NCBI RefSeq assembly: GCF_004770155.1
Contig: NZ_RQFA01000022.1
Span: 1-48,879, forward strand
DNA: 48,879 nucleotides
Reading direction: 5' to 3'
Source of the DNA: Leptospira gomenensis
GTDB taxonomy: Bacteria > Spirochaetota > Leptospiria > Leptospirales > Leptospiraceae
Shown here piece after piece: positions 19,317-28,435 of this stretch; the first letter of the stretch is position 1, and each line of letters starts with the position of its first letter. Below the pieces are notes generated by a model, which did not search any database, had not been told where the DNA came from, and saw only the letters and a program-made list of their open reading frames with translations. The translations under genes and the position numbers were made by a program.

Positions 19317-20009
19317 GTGAAAACAGAACCCCTAAAAAAATCCGTCCTACTTATTTTATTATGCTTCCTCTCCTGCACCACGGTGGGATTCCACCGCGAT
19401 TCGATCCGCAAAAACGTGGATTTCGGCGGCGAAGAAACGTTACGTATCTGCGTCTGGAAGGACAAAAACGTGGACAAGGAAGAACTTTCCGCCATGATTT
19501 CCGCCTGGAACGAAGAATTAGAACTTTATAAAATTAGAATACTAATTCCGGAAATACGCGACTGGGAACGCCCCGGTTGGACCGGTTTTGCGATTATGGA
19601 CCAGGTGTTTCAGGCGCCCCTTCCCTCCGGGTGCGATCGTCTCCTCGCGGTCGCGGGCGGAAAGTTCAGCGATACCGCTTTCGAGATCGTCGGCATTTTT
19701 CTCGCGTTTTTCGGAATTCCCAGCTTTCAAGTGTTAGGCGCCGTGGAAACACGGACCGGCACGAGAGGGTATATCCTGGGGCAGACGAGGACGATTACAC
19801 ATTGGATCGTAGGCGGTCCCGAAAGGACGTTGATCCACGAAGGTTACCATCTATTGGGATGCGGCCATTCTCTTTTTCTAAGCGATTGTTATCTGAAAAT
19901 CCGCGACGTAAAGGAATGGAGACGAAAAAACCGCGCGGAGGGAATCGATTTTTTTCCGTCCCTGAGCGAAGACGGAGAGGTCTTCCGTAAAAACCCCTGG
20001 GAACGTTAG
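19317..20009 (+). CDS. Putative lipoprotein with HExxHxxGxxH zinc-protease motif (230 aa)
   Basis: The chosen GTG start gives a basic N-terminus, a hydrophobic stretch and the lipobox FLSC (Cys20). A longer frame from an ATG at 19242 begins inside a strong hairpin and would bury the signal. DNA at 19836-19868 encodes HEGYHLLGCGH, a complete HExxHxxGxxH zinc-binding motif of the metzincin type, at about residues 174-184. It is preceded by the helix-forming ERTLI and followed by Cys. Otherwise I recognise no family. The likely role is a membrane-anchored zinc metalloprotease in the periplasm or on the surface. There is no visible propeptide cysteine switch. It stands in a run of plus-strand genes, but gaps of about 100 bases make an operon uncertain. 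Confidence 0.8.
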   Translation: MKTEPLKKSVLLILLCFLSCTTVGFHRDSIRKNVDFGGEETLRICVWKDKNVDKEELSAMISAWNEELELYKIRILIPEIRDWERPGWTGFAIMDQVFQAPLPSGCDRLLAVAGGKFSDTAFEIVGIFLAFFGIPSFQVLGAVETRTGTRGYILGQTRTITHWIVGGPERTLIHEGYHLLGCGHSLFLSDCYLKIRDVKEWRRKNRAEGIDFFPSLSEDGEVFRKNPWER

Positions 20010-20138
20010 TCGCGTTTGCATCCGCCTTTTTCGCCTCCTGCAAATCCTTAGAAAGATATTTACTGAATCAAAAACTGGAAGCGTTTTTTCGTTTCGGTAA
20101 AGGATGGACCGGTCACGTTGGGCGAAAAATCTGTCCCT

Positions 20139-20762
20139 ATGAAATTTTATATCAGACGAAAAGTCTCCCTTCTTTTCATTCTTTCGATCGTGTGTTTCAA
20201 TCACGCATGTTTCGACGACGGCGAAAAAGAAGATCCCTTCGTTGACATATCCGAAAAATTTTCGGATCTATCGGATAACGAGATGATGGCGATCTGGAGG
20301 GTCTACAACATGATCGCCCCTCGTTGTTCGGCCGACATAGCATTGGCTCATCCGCAAATCTCGGTTTCTGAAGAAAGAATTTTAGTTTTTTTAAGTTACG
20401 CGGGCGATCGTACGATAAACGTCTGCGGCATGGACGACGGTCGCGCAACCGTAACGATTCTTACGAGCGGAAACTACCGACTCACAACACTTCCCGGAAG
20501 AAGACAGGAACGTTGCGGTGAAACTTTGTACACTTCTCAAAAAAGGGAATTGAGTTATTATCTTCCTGCGGGAAATTCCGTCACGGAAACGGGAACGATC
20601 TCTACGGGACTTACCGTGAACTTCACCGCGAACGCCGGTGACATCCTCTACATTTATAACTCCGCCGAGTCGATGGGAGTCCATTGTTCGTCCGTCACTG
20701 GATCACCCGCCGGAACGACGATTTGGAACGGTGCCGCAACGGGAACTTTGGAAAAATTATAA
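20139..20762 (+). CDS. Putative lipoprotein of unknown function (207 aa)
   Basis: The protein begins with a basic patch (KFYIRRK), a hydrophobic segment and a possible spirochaetal lipobox NHAC, followed by an acidic stretch (FDDGEKEDPF) that is common after lipidated cysteines in Leptospira. The rest has several Cys residues and beta-rich sequence ending in a small Gly/Ala/Thr segment. I do not recognise a domain. The ATG at 20139 has no clear ribosome binding site; a TTG at 20118 with AAAGG upstream would add seven residues. Confidence 0.72.
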   Translation: MKFYIRRKVSLLFILSIVCFNHACFDDGEKEDPFVDISEKFSDLSDNEMMAIWRVYNMIAPRCSADIALAHPQISVSEERILVFLSYAGDRTINVCGMDDGRATVTILTSGNYRLTTLPGRRQERCGETLYTSQKRELSYYLPAGNSVTETGTISTGLTVNFTANAGDILYIYNSAESMGVHCSSVTGSPAGTTIWNGAATGTLEKL

Positions 20763-20824
20763 AAGAGCCCCGGTTGTGCGGAAACTTTTGTTTCGGAACG
20801 GAAACGTATCTCCAGGATGGATGT

Positions 20825-21751
20825 ATGGAAGTTTCGGAATCCAAATGGAAACCGTTTTTGGGCGCCTCCCTCATTTTGGCGGGCGCCGTGTTTTTTTCGG
20901 CGAAAGCCATTTTCGTCAAACTCGTCTATCGTTACGACGTGGATTCGATCACCGCACTGACTTTACGAATGTTGTTTGCCGTTCCGTTTTTCGTTTGGAT
21001 CGCGGTCCGTTCCCGCAAACGGGAAAACTCGGTTCCATTGACGAAAAAAAACTGGGGCTTGATCCTGATCCTCGCATTCCTGGGTTATTACCTCGCCAGT
21101 CTTTTCGATTTTATCGGGTTGGAATACATATCCGCAGGACTGGAACGACTCACACTTTTCGTTTATCCTACCATCGTTCTCGTAATCAGCTCCGTACTAT
21201 ATAAGAGAAATATAAAGTTAGCCGAAATATTCGCGATCGTTCTTACGTATTCCGGAATCGTCGTCGCCTTTCTCGGAGACATTCGCAACGAGGGGCCGGA
21301 CGCCGTCAAAGGTGTGTTATTCGTTTTCGCGTCGGCGGTGGCCTATTCACTTTATCTCGTGGGAAGCGAATCGCTCATTCCCAAAATCGGTTCGGTAAAG
21401 TTCACCTCGTATCTGATGTTACTTTCGGGTCTGATCGTAATTCTGCATTTTTTTCTAGTCAAGGATCCGCGTTTACTCGTTCAACCGTTTCCGGTGTACG
21501 CGTACGGATTGGCGTTGGGAGTTTTGACCACGGTGATTCCCGCGTATTTCACCTCCGAAGGTATTAGGATGATCGGTTCCGGAAGGGCGGCGATCATCGG
21601 TTCCGTCGGACCGATTTCCACGATTCTACTCGCCCGGATTTTTTTGGAAGAGCCGATCACTTCCTCGGGTTTGACGGGAACGATCCTCGTGCTCGCGGGC
21701 GTTCTTTCCATAGGAAGAAAAAAATCGACGGAGCAGACCAAAAACGTCTAA
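20825..21751 (+). CDS. EamA/DMT-family transporter (308 aa)
   Basis: This is a ten-helix drug/metabolite exporter made of two EamA repeats (about residues 12-145 and 158-300). Typical features are GAVFFSAKAIFVKLVYRY in helix 1, LRMLFAVPFF in helix 2 and the second-repeat end GRAAIIGSVGPISTILLARIFLEEPI split over helices 9-10. EamA proteins export amino acids, purines or other metabolites; the substrate cannot be told. I chose the ATG at 20825 because the longer frame overlaps the previous gene and has no membrane-like start. It is the last gene of the plus-strand run. Confidence 0.92.
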   Translation: MEVSESKWKPFLGASLILAGAVFFSAKAIFVKLVYRYDVDSITALTLRMLFAVPFFVWIAVRSRKRENSVPLTKKNWGLILILAFLGYYLASLFDFIGLEYISAGLERLTLFVYPTIVLVISSVLYKRNIKLAEIFAIVLTYSGIVVAFLGDIRNEGPDAVKGVLFVFASAVAYSLYLVGSESLIPKIGSVKFTSYLMLLSGLIVILHFFLVKDPRLLVQPFPVYAYGLALGVLTTVIPAYFTSEGIRMIGSGRAAIIGSVGPISTILLARIFLEEPITSSGLTGTILVLAGVLSIGRKKSTEQTKNV

Positions 21752-22055
21752 CAACGATTCAACGGAAATATCCGCGAATCTTCACTATCGATCGAACGAG
21801 ACATCGGTCGGCTTCTAAATTAGGATTATTGAATTTACGGTTCGGAGATTCGCAAAATCGGAGCGCAACCGCGCGTTCGAGAAGGATCGAAGATCGGAAC
21901 CGATTTTGGATCGCCTCGTGTTCGTATCGTTTCGTTCGGGAACGTTTTTTTGGGGACGGCGAATTTTCGATAGAACGAAAGAATACGTTATACGAAACCG
22001 GGCGCATTTCGAAAATCACGAAACGATAGAACCGAAAAAGGCGTTTCCACCGAAA
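21752..22055. other. Convergent intergenic gap
   Basis: This stretch lies between convergent genes (EamA transporter and DUF1566 lipoprotein). I see no gene, and no hairpin with a T-run that would be a clear terminator. Confidence 0.5.
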
Positions 22056-23456
22056 TCACTGCGAAACGGGCGCGTCCGTAACACAACGAACCGATTGCGA
22101 ATAAATCGGATCGCTGCTGGAAAGAAACGCGTAACCGATATCGAACATAAAAGCGCCTTCGTTTCCCGGATAATGGTTTGTATTGCTCATCCAATACTGC
22201 GTGTTCGTCTGCGTATTGGGAAACGCGGTCTCGTCGATGGAAGTCGTTCCCGAAGGTAAATCGTATCGGACGATCGAAAGATATTCGCGTACGTTGGGCA
22301 TTCTCCAGTGCAACCCGGCCAGGTTCAAGGTATCACAGTTCGTCAGAGCGGTCTGCCAACTGAACGAAAGATCGTTGACGACGTTCTGACAATTATCACC
22401 TGCTTTCCCGACCATACATTTCTGCCAGAGAAGATCCGTATTCTGATCGAAAACCGTTCCGTCTCCGCGATCGATAAAACTCCGAACCGGATATTCTCCA
22501 CCCGATACGCAACGAACGCCTAACGCGACCGATTCGAAGGAGCTTTGATTGTTCCCCGTCGAAAAATTCAAGGTCCACCGCGACGGAGTGGAAGAAAGTG
22601 GATCGCTTTTCGAACCGGACCAAACCTGATTGTTCCCGTCCGGAAAGACTGCGACGTCGATGTAAGGAGGATCCCTGTCGTACGAAGCGAGGGTAAACAA
22701 TTCGCGAATGTCGGGAAGTCTCCACGTGCGAATTCCCGCATACGCGGTGTCGTTTAACGCGGCACAGGAATTGACCGCGTTGGAGTAGGTCATTGCAGTT
22801 GCGCCTAACGCGGTACAATCCACTGCGTTCGTCCCCTGCCGACAGAGTTTCCAGATGAGTCCGGTGTTTTTATCGTATACAACCGGCTGAACGGGATCTG
22901 CCCCCACTCTTTGAAACGAAGGCGCGATTCCCGCATAATCCCCGTCTTGTCCCGGAAAGGTCGTGTTTCCGCAGGGAATGGTATTCAACGAATCGTCCGA
23001 ACATTCGACTTGTCCCGCGTCCGAAATCGGAGTGAATACTCCGACGTTTACGGTATAGGATCGGACGTTTCCGTTTCCTGCGACGATCATGTAAATCACG
23101 GGAGAGGAAAAATCGTTTTCGGTGACGCCGCTGATTTGTTGGATTCCGTTTACGAACACATACGCTCCCGGAGAAACCGTAAACGCCGCCTTTAGACGTT
23201 TTGTCGCGCCGAACGGAACTCTCGCCGCGATTTCGGTTTCGGTTACGACTCCCGGATACGAGCGAACGAGATAATTTTCCACACCCGGGAATTCGAACGC
23301 GGTCAATTCGTTGCCGTTGGATCCGAAAACGAAATTAAAACCGCCTTGGAGCAGCAAACCTGCGTTCGAGGACGCGTCCAAATTGATTCGGCTGGCCTGC
23401 GCACAACCGAGAAACGAAAAGCACAATAAAATCCGAAACCCTTTCGATAAACTCAT
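22056..23456 (-). CDS. Lipoprotein with two DUF1566 (Lcl-type) domains (466 aa)
   Basis: The protein has a signal with lipobox FLGC (Cys18). Residues about 60-135 form a beta-sandwich of the kind often found before DUF1566 (AYVFVNGIQQISGV, SYTVNV). Two DUF1566 domains follow. The first contains NTGLIWKLCRQG, then TWRLPDIRELFTLASYDRD and VWSGSKSD. The second contains NTDLLWQKCMVG, then HWRMPNVREYLSIVRYD and YWMSNTNH, ending with SVRCVTD. DUF1566 proteins are common surface or periplasmic proteins in spirochetes and probably bind ligands. I chose the ATG at 23454-23456 because it gives the signal peptide; the longer frame adds an unrelated 37 residues. Paired Cys in each domain suggest disulphides. 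Confidence 0.88.
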   Translation of the reverse strand: MSLSKGFRILLCFSFLGCAQASRINLDASSNAGLLLQGGFNFVFGSNGNELTAFEFPGVENYLVRSYPGVVTETEIAARVPFGATKRLKAAFTVSPGAYVFVNGIQQISGVTENDFSSPVIYMIVAGNGNVRSYTVNVGVFTPISDAGQVECSDDSLNTIPCGNTTFPGQDGDYAGIAPSFQRVGADPVQPVVYDKNTGLIWKLCRQGTNAVDCTALGATAMTYSNAVNSCAALNDTAYAGIRTWRLPDIRELFTLASYDRDPPYIDVAVFPDGNNQVWSGSKSDPLSSTPSRWTLNFSTGNNQSSFESVALGVRCVSGGEYPVRSFIDRGDGTVFDQNTDLLWQKCMVGKAGDNCQNVVNDLSFSWQTALTNCDTLNLAGLHWRMPNVREYLSIVRYDLPSGTTSIDETAFPNTQTNTQYWMSNTNHYPGNEGAFMFDIGYAFLSSSDPIYSQSVRCVTDAPVSQ

Positions 23457-23704
23457 GACGCCTTGCCGTTTGGAACGACGAATTCTCCTTCGAAAAAAAG
23501 GAACGATCCAAGAAACGCAACCTTCGATCTGCCGGAATCGATCGATGTCGTTCCGTTCATTCAACAATCGATTGATAATCGGTTGATCGTTTTTTATAAA
23601 ATCGAATTCAAAATGATTTCGCCGTTTCCCTATTTCTTTTTGCCAGGTTGGTAAATTGCCGATTTCTCGTCAAGTTCCTGGGACAAACGCGAGGTCGGAG
23701 AGGT

Positions 23705-25426
23705 TCAATAGATATCCAAGACCAAAAAGGCGATATCGTCTCCGAAATTTCCCCCGGAATAGGAGAAAAGATCCGAGACAACCTGATCGATATAATCCTC
23801 GATCGTGTCTGCGTCCAAATATTCTTCCAGAATGGAAGTCAATCCGGGTAGGTCCAAAATGTTTCCTTGTCCGTCGAAAATTTCATACATTCCGTCGGAA
23901 AAAAATACGACCCGGTCCCCGTGCAAAAGATCGATGGATTGATCGTAGTACTGCGCTCCCTCGAACGCGAGCAAAGGAAGATTCATCCCGTCGAGTTCGA
24001 TTCGTTTTCCGTCCCGAAACAAAAAGATCGGAGGATGCCCCGCGTACGAGTAGAGAAAGCGTTTCGTTTCCGGAATATATTTCACGCGCACCGCGGAAAT
24101 ATGATGGTCCAATACCAAGGGTTTGAGATCCTCCACGATTCGAAACAATCCCTGTGCGGGACTCAGTCCGATTCTTGCGGAATTCTTAAAGGAGATCACG
24201 ACCATTCCCGAAACCATCGCGGAAGAAATCCCGTGCCCGGATACGTCCGCAAAAAGTATGTCCACGCTTCCGTCCCGATTCTGTATCGTGCTGATCACGT
24301 CCCCTCCCACTTTTTCAAAGGGACGAAAATACGTTTCCATCCGGAAAAAACGGGAATCCGGAAACGTCCGATCCACGAGGGACCTTTGTGTGAGTCTTCC
24401 CAGTTCCAGGTCGTAGTGCATTCGATCGTAAAAGGCGTTTAACGTGCCTTCTTTTTTCTTACGGTCGAACGCGAGTAGAATCAAGTCCCCGATCAATCCC
24501 AGGATGGAAATCTCCTCTTCGGTCCAAACCCGATCCTCGGTCAACATATCCATCCCAAAAAAGCCGATCTCCTTTCCCTCGTATCGAAGTCCTATGATGA
24601 GCAAGGAACGGATTCCTCTCGAAAGAATCATTTCCCGCAAAAAGGAATCCTCTCCTTCGATCTCTTCCCGCGAATTCAGGGCGACATATCCGAACGTTCG
24701 TATCCTTTCGAACCGCTCCGAGGGGATATTTTCCACGGGTATGTTTTGAAAGTATTCCGCGAAGGAGGAAATTCCTTCCCGGCTCCATTCGTATGTGTTG
24801 GAAAGATATTTATTGGCCTCGGAATATTCTAGGATATAGGCCCGATCCGCGTTGCAGATTCTTCCGGTTTTTTCTATGGAATCCCGGACGGCCCCGTCCA
24901 ATTCCTTGGGTGGAAGAGTGATGAAACTTTTGGAGATTTCCGTAAGTTGACTTTGGAGAAAGAGCGAATAACGCAGGTGATCCTGCGTTTGTTTTAAGGT
25001 GGTGATGTCCCTTTGGGATCCCCACACGTGTTCCAAGTTTCCATCCTTGACAACTCCGACCACGCTGTTCAAAAAATACTTCGAATTGCCGAATCGATCC
25101 AACTCTTTCGATTCGACGTCCTTCATATTGTATTTGGAAGTTACGAAACGATACAAATGATCCAGGTCCTCGGGAGAATCGGAGGGAATCAACTGGGAAA
25201 GGGACAATCCCATCATTTCGGAAGCGGCACAATATCCGTACATCTTCGCCATTGCGTCGTTACAGATCGCTAGTCTAGCGCGTGTTAGGAGAAGTTCCAC
25301 CTGTACTTTCGGCGGCAAATCCGTGGCGATGGGAGCGTCCAGATAAAAACACCAGATTCCCTCGGGACTGTGAAGAAAAAAGTCCCTGTATCTTTCCAAC
25401 TCGAACGATTCCGACTCGATTCGCAT
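23705..25426 (-). CDS. PAS-GAF-SpoIIE (PP2C-type) serine phosphatase (573 aa)
   Basis: This is a cytoplasmic RsbU-like regulator. A PAS domain spans about 10-148 ([15 protein letters not shown], then the C-terminal cap [18 protein letters not shown]), a GAF domain about 165-323 ([20 protein letters not shown]) and a SpoIIE/PP2C phosphatase about 345-573. Metal-binding acidic residues are in KVGGDV (372-377) and LFADVSGHG (391-399), with AGHPPIFLF later. Such enzymes dephosphorylate anti-sigma-factor antagonists in response to signals bound by PAS/GAF. No partner switch proteins (STAS, HATPase_c) are encoded in the window. The length is normal for the family in Leptospira, where these proteins are numerous. 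Confidence 0.93.
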   Translation of the reverse strand: MRIESESFELERYRDFFLHSPEGIWCFYLDAPIATDLPPKVQVELLLTRARLAICNDAMAKMYGYCAASEMMGLSLSQLIPSDSPEDLDHLYRFVTSKYNMKDVESKELDRFGNSKYFLNSVVGVVKDGNLEHVWGSQRDITTLKQTQDHLRYSLFLQSQLTEISKSFITLPPKELDGAVRDSIEKTGRICNADRAYILEYSEANKYLSNTYEWSREGISSFAEYFQNIPVENIPSERFERIRTFGYVALNSREEIEGEDSFLREMILSRGIRSLLIIGLRYEGKEIGFFGMDMLTEDRVWTEEEISILGLIGDLILLAFDRKKKEGTLNAFYDRMHYDLELGRLTQRSLVDRTFPDSRFFRMETYFRPFEKVGGDVISTIQNRDGSVDILFADVSGHGISSAMVSGMVVISFKNSARIGLSPAQGLFRIVEDLKPLVLDHHISAVRVKYIPETKRFLYSYAGHPPIFLFRDGKRIELDGMNLPLLAFEGAQYYDQSIDLLHGDRVVFFSDGMYEIFDGQGNILDLPGLTSILEEYLDADTIEDYIDQVVSDLFSYSGGNFGDDIAFLVLDIY

Positions 25427-25728
25427 TTTGCTTTCCGAAAAATTCAGCCTTTATTGTTTCCTCTGGCGACAAAGGTCAAAGGTTTTTAGTTGGAACTTTA
25501 AAAAAGAATCTCCGGTTCTGCCGGCAAGGAGTTCCCGCACGACGACAAGGACGACCGGATGCGCGCGGAAGTTCTTTCGGCGGCTTTTTCGCAAAGCCGA
25601 TGATTTTTCCGTCAAAGTTGTGCGGGAACTCCCTCCTTTCTCCCAAAAAATTCCCCAAAAAAAAGGTCCCTCCTCTTTTTTGTCCGGGGCCTATCGTAAT
25701 CTGTATTTCAACAAGGAGCCGACAAACC
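25427..25728. other. Intergenic region carrying an inverted pair of a dispersed repeat
   Basis: This gap between divergent genes holds an exact inverted pair: ggagttcccgcac at 25528-25540 and gtgcgggaactcc at 25620-25632. The same 13 bases recur at 40106-40118. In between is the small stem ggcggctttttcgcaaagccg. A Shine-Dalgarno AAGGAG lies at 25713-25718 for the next small gene. The sequence before it is very rich in A and C/T runs. Confidence 0.6.
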
Positions 25729-25863
25729 ATGAAAACACCGAACACACAATGGATGGACGAACGAATCGAGGAACTCGCGGAAATTCTCGCGGACAAGCTG
25801 ATCGAAGAAATCCGCAAACGAGCGCTCGAAAAACGAACAAACCAAAAATCGGAAGCCGCCTAA
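25729..25863 (+). CDS. Very small helical protein (44 aa)
   Basis: The ATG at 25729 has AAGGAG ten bases upstream, which supports real translation. The product is a single charged amphipathic helix ([20 protein letters not shown], residues 9-28) with a basic tail and no signal peptide. I do not recognise a family. It precedes the SSB-like mini-protein by 89 bases on the same strand. Small helical proteins like this may dimerise or act as adaptors or as antitoxin-like partners, but nothing decides between these. Confidence 0.62.
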   Translation: MKTPNTQWMDERIEELAEILADKLIEEIRKRALEKRTNQKSEAA

Positions 25864-25952
25864 ACCCGAAACATTACAAACCGGACCCGAACCAAACGCG
25901 CTCACGCGGCCACAGCAAACGAATGATTTTAGAATCCAAGGAGAAAACGAAC

Positions 25953-26222
25953 ATGGCGGAATACGCACTCAAGGAAAAAAAAGGAAGTCTCTTCAGCAAC
26001 GCATCCAAAGAGAAAGAAACCCAACCGGATTACACCGGTAAGGTGCTCTTAGAAGGAAAAACCTATCGACTCGCAGGATGGATTCGTAAGTCGGCGACGG
26101 GAAAAAACTATCTTTCCTTAAGTATATCGGAGCCGAATCCGGAAAAAAAATCCGAACTCAACGCCTCCGATTCCGGAGACGGAAACGATTTTACGGACAT
26201 AGAAGAGGATTTCCCCTTCTAA
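25953..26222 (+). CDS. Mini-protein with SSB-like acidic C-terminal tip (89 aa)
   Basis: The ATG at 25953 follows AAGGAG by nine bases. Residues 27-61 ([20 protein letters not shown] then [12 protein letters not shown]) form a short beta-rich core resembling DUF736-like or small OB-type proteins of phages and plasmids, in which a 'l.gW.k.s..Gk.YLsl' pattern recurs. The last residues, DIEEDFPF, closely resemble the conserved C-terminal tip of single-stranded DNA-binding proteins (D-D-D-I-P-F), which docks replication and repair proteins. The acidic tail runs from about 68. I infer a nucleic-acid-binding or repair-docking role. It is not a full-length SSB (usually 140 or more residues with an OB fold). 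The lemA operon starts 69 bases later. Confidence 0.78.
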   Translation: MAEYALKEKKGSLFSNASKEKETQPDYTGKVLLEGKTYRLAGWIRKSATGKNYLSLSISEPNPEKKSELNASDSGDGNDFTDIEEDFPF

Positions 26223-26291
26223 AAAAATGAAAATTCGATTTACGTCCGGGTCTAAACGGAAAAGAATATTTCCTTTCAAGGAGAATCATTT

Positions 26292-26897
26292 TTGAAAACG
26301 AAATTCGCACCCAAATTGTTTTCGACCGCGGCGATCCTTTTGCTTGTCTTCTCCGTGACATCCAACTGCGGATACAACACGATTCAGGAAGAGGACGAAG
26401 CGGTCCTCGCGTCTTGGGCGGAAGTATTGAACCAATACCAAAGAAGAGCGGATCTGATTCCGAATCTCGTCAATACCGTCAAAGGATATGCGACACAGGA
26501 AGAAAAAGTATTAACCGAAGTAACGCGTGCACGTGCCGGCATCGGGTCGATTCAAGCCGATGAAAAAACTCTGAACAATCCGGAACTATTCAAAAAATAC
26601 GCGCAGGCCCAATCTCAAATGACCTCGGCCCTTTCCCGGCTGCTCGTAGTAGCGGAAAATTATCCCCAGCTCAAATCGAACGAAAATTTCCGGGACTTAC
26701 AAGCGCAGCTCGAAGGAACCGAAAACAGGATCACAGTCGCGCGCAACCGGTACATCCAGTCGGTGCAGAAATACAACGGCACGGTCCGAAAATTCCCGAG
26801 CAACCTGACCGCAAAAATTTTCGGATACGAAACCAAACCTTCGTTCACGGTGGAAAACGAAAAGGAAATCTCCAAACCGCCCGAAGTAAAATTCTAA
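26292..26897 (+). CDS. lemA: LemA family protein (201 aa)
   Basis: This is a LemA-family protein: an N-terminal membrane anchor and a four-helix coiled domain facing outside the cytoplasm. The signature YNTIQEEDEAVLASWAEVLNQYQRRADLIPNLVNTVKGYA is spread over residues 28-68, followed by TEVTRAR and the last-helix YNGTVRKFPSNL. The N-terminus ends in SNC (Cys26), so here the protein may be lipidated rather than simply anchored. The start is a TTG at 26292 with AAGGAG upstream. It heads lemA-TPM-TPM, a pairing common across bacteria, with gaps of 19 and 16 bases. The function of LemA is still poorly understood. Confidence 0.93.
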   Translation: MKTKFAPKLFSTAAILLLVFSVTSNCGYNTIQEEDEAVLASWAEVLNQYQRRADLIPNLVNTVKGYATQEEKVLTEVTRARAGIGSIQADEKTLNNPELFKKYAQAQSQMTSALSRLLVVAENYPQLKSNENFRDLQAQLEGTENRITVARNRYIQSVQKYNGTVRKFPSNLTAKIFGYETKPSFTVENEKEISKPPEVKF

Positions 26898-26916
26898 AAG
26901 CAGAATATTCAAAAAA

Positions 26917-27852
26917 TTGAAACTACTTCGCCCACATATGCGCGCGTTTCTTTTTGTGGTCCTGTTTTTTTCCGCGACGGGGTGGAATCCGAAACCGGGA
27001 AATCCCGGTATAACGCCTTCGTTTCGGGAGGAATGGATTGCGGAAGCTCCACAGATTCCTCTTCTACAAACTCAGATCACGGACACGACTTCCACACTCA
27101 CCGACAAACAAAAGGCCGTCCTGACGAAAACCTTGGTCGAATTCGAAAAGAGAAAGGGAAGTCAAATCGCCGTACTTCTCGTAGGTTCCACCGAGAACTG
27201 GAGTATCGAGGAATACGCGGTCAAAACCTTTGAAACATGGAAATTAGGACGGAAAGGAACGGACGACGGAATCCTGATCGTGGTCGCCCTACGCGACCAC
27301 AAAACCAGGATCGAAGTAGGATACGGTTTGGAAGGAGCGGTTCCGGACGCAATCGCCAAACGGATCATATCCGATTTTATGATTCCTCAGTTTCGGGAAG
27401 GAGATTATTATACGGGAATCTCCGAAGCGATCGATCGGTTGATCGAAAAGATCGACGGAGAAGATTTGCCGGCGGCTAACGGAAAGGTCCGCGGGAGCGA
27501 TCCAAACGACGTAAACCGCGAGGAAGAAACGTCCGAAGAAGATTCGGAACTTCCCAATCGACTCGTGACAGCGTTCATCATTCTTGTCGTTTTGGGAAAG
27601 GTGTTCGGATTTTTTTTAGGAAACGGAGTATCGGGGGGCATCGGAGCGATTCTATTCGTTCTTTTGGGAATTTTCTGGTCGATCACATTCTGGCTCCTAA
27701 TTCCGGGGGCGTTGTTGCTTTGGTTTTTCGTACTCGCCAACGGAGGCGGAATCGGAGGAGGTTCGTCTTGGGGATCGTCGTCCGGAGGAGGAGGTTCCTG
27801 GGGAGGCGGAGGCGGATCTTCGGGAGGCGGAGGCGCCTCGGGAAGTTGGTAA
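26917..27852 (+). CDS. TPM-domain membrane protein, YgcG type (311 aa)
   Basis: A signal peptide (about residues 1-26) is followed by a TPM domain at about 60-180 (DKQKAVLTKTLVEFEKRKGS, VVALRDHKTRIEVGYGLEG, GISEAIDRLIEKI). Then come two or three membrane helices (about 212-275) and a C-terminal tail made almost only of Gly, Ser and Trp from about 277 (repeats of GGGGSWGGGGG kind). This is the standard YgcG/TPM architecture found beside LemA. TPM domains are named for a thylakoid photosystem II maturation/repair protein; in bacteria their role is not settled. The start is a TTG at 26917; an ATG at 26938 is an alternative and also leaves a signal peptide. Confidence 0.92.
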   Translation: MKLLRPHMRAFLFVVLFFSATGWNPKPGNPGITPSFREEWIAEAPQIPLLQTQITDTTSTLTDKQKAVLTKTLVEFEKRKGSQIAVLLVGSTENWSIEEYAVKTFETWKLGRKGTDDGILIVVALRDHKTRIEVGYGLEGAVPDAIAKRIISDFMIPQFREGDYYTGISEAIDRLIEKIDGEDLPAANGKVRGSDPNDVNREEETSEEDSELPNRLVTAFIILVVLGKVFGFFLGNGVSGGIGAILFVLLGIFWSITFWLLIPGALLLWFFVLANGGGIGGGSSWGSSSGGGGSWGGGGGSSGGGGASGSW

Positions 27853-27868
27853 GGAGAATGGAACTTCG

Positions 27869-28435
27869 ATGAAAGAAAACAAAACTTCCGCGGTGGAAAT
27901 AATCCGAAGAACTTTCCTTCATCTTGGAAGTTCCGTACTTTCGGCGTTTCGAACTTCTGCGGACAAAACTTCCTCCGTGTTTTTTAAACGCTACTTTACG
28001 AGAGAAGACCTAAAACGGATCGAAGACGCGGTCGCAAAGTCGGAAACGAAACATCGCGGAGAAATCGCTGTGATCTTGGAAGGAACCTTGCCCCTTACTC
28101 TCGTGTGGAAAGGAATTACCTCCGAACAAAGGGCCCGGGAATTGTTCTCTCAAAAACGGATCTGGGACACCGAGGAAAATACGGGAATCCTGATCTACGT
28201 TCAACTGGCGGAAAAAAAGATAGAACTTCTCGCAGACCGGGGCATCTACCAAAGGATCGGACAAAACACGTTAGACGAAATATGCGGTAAGCTGCGGTCC
28301 GGGTTTGCAAAAGGCGTTTATGCGGAGGCAGTGATCGAAGCCGTGGAAACCTTCACCGAACTTTTACGAAAACATTTTCCTGCGGGAAAAACGAATCCGA
28401 ACGAACTTCCCGATCGTCCCGAAATCATCGGATAG
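27869..28435 (+). CDS. TPM-domain protein without signal peptide (188 aa)
   Basis: This is a second TPM-domain protein. The domain spans about residues 40-170 (TREDLKRIEDAVAKSETKHR, GILIYVQLAEKKIELLADRG, YAEAVIEAVETFTELL). Unlike its neighbour it has no cleavable signal, no clear membrane helix and no Gly-rich tail, so it may face the cytoplasm or sit at the membrane through residues 10-30. It starts 16 bases after the previous stop with AAGGAG upstream. The lemA/TPM/TPM triple is common in Leptospira-like genomes; a complex of the three is inferred from context only. Confidence 0.9.
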   Translation: MKENKTSAVEIIRRTFLHLGSSVLSAFRTSADKTSSVFFKRYFTREDLKRIEDAVAKSETKHRGEIAVILEGTLPLTLVWKGITSEQRARELFSQKRIWDTEENTGILIYVQLAEKKIELLADRGIYQRIGQNTLDEICGKLRSGFAKGVYAEAVIEAVETFTELLRKHFPAGKTNPNELPDRPEIIG

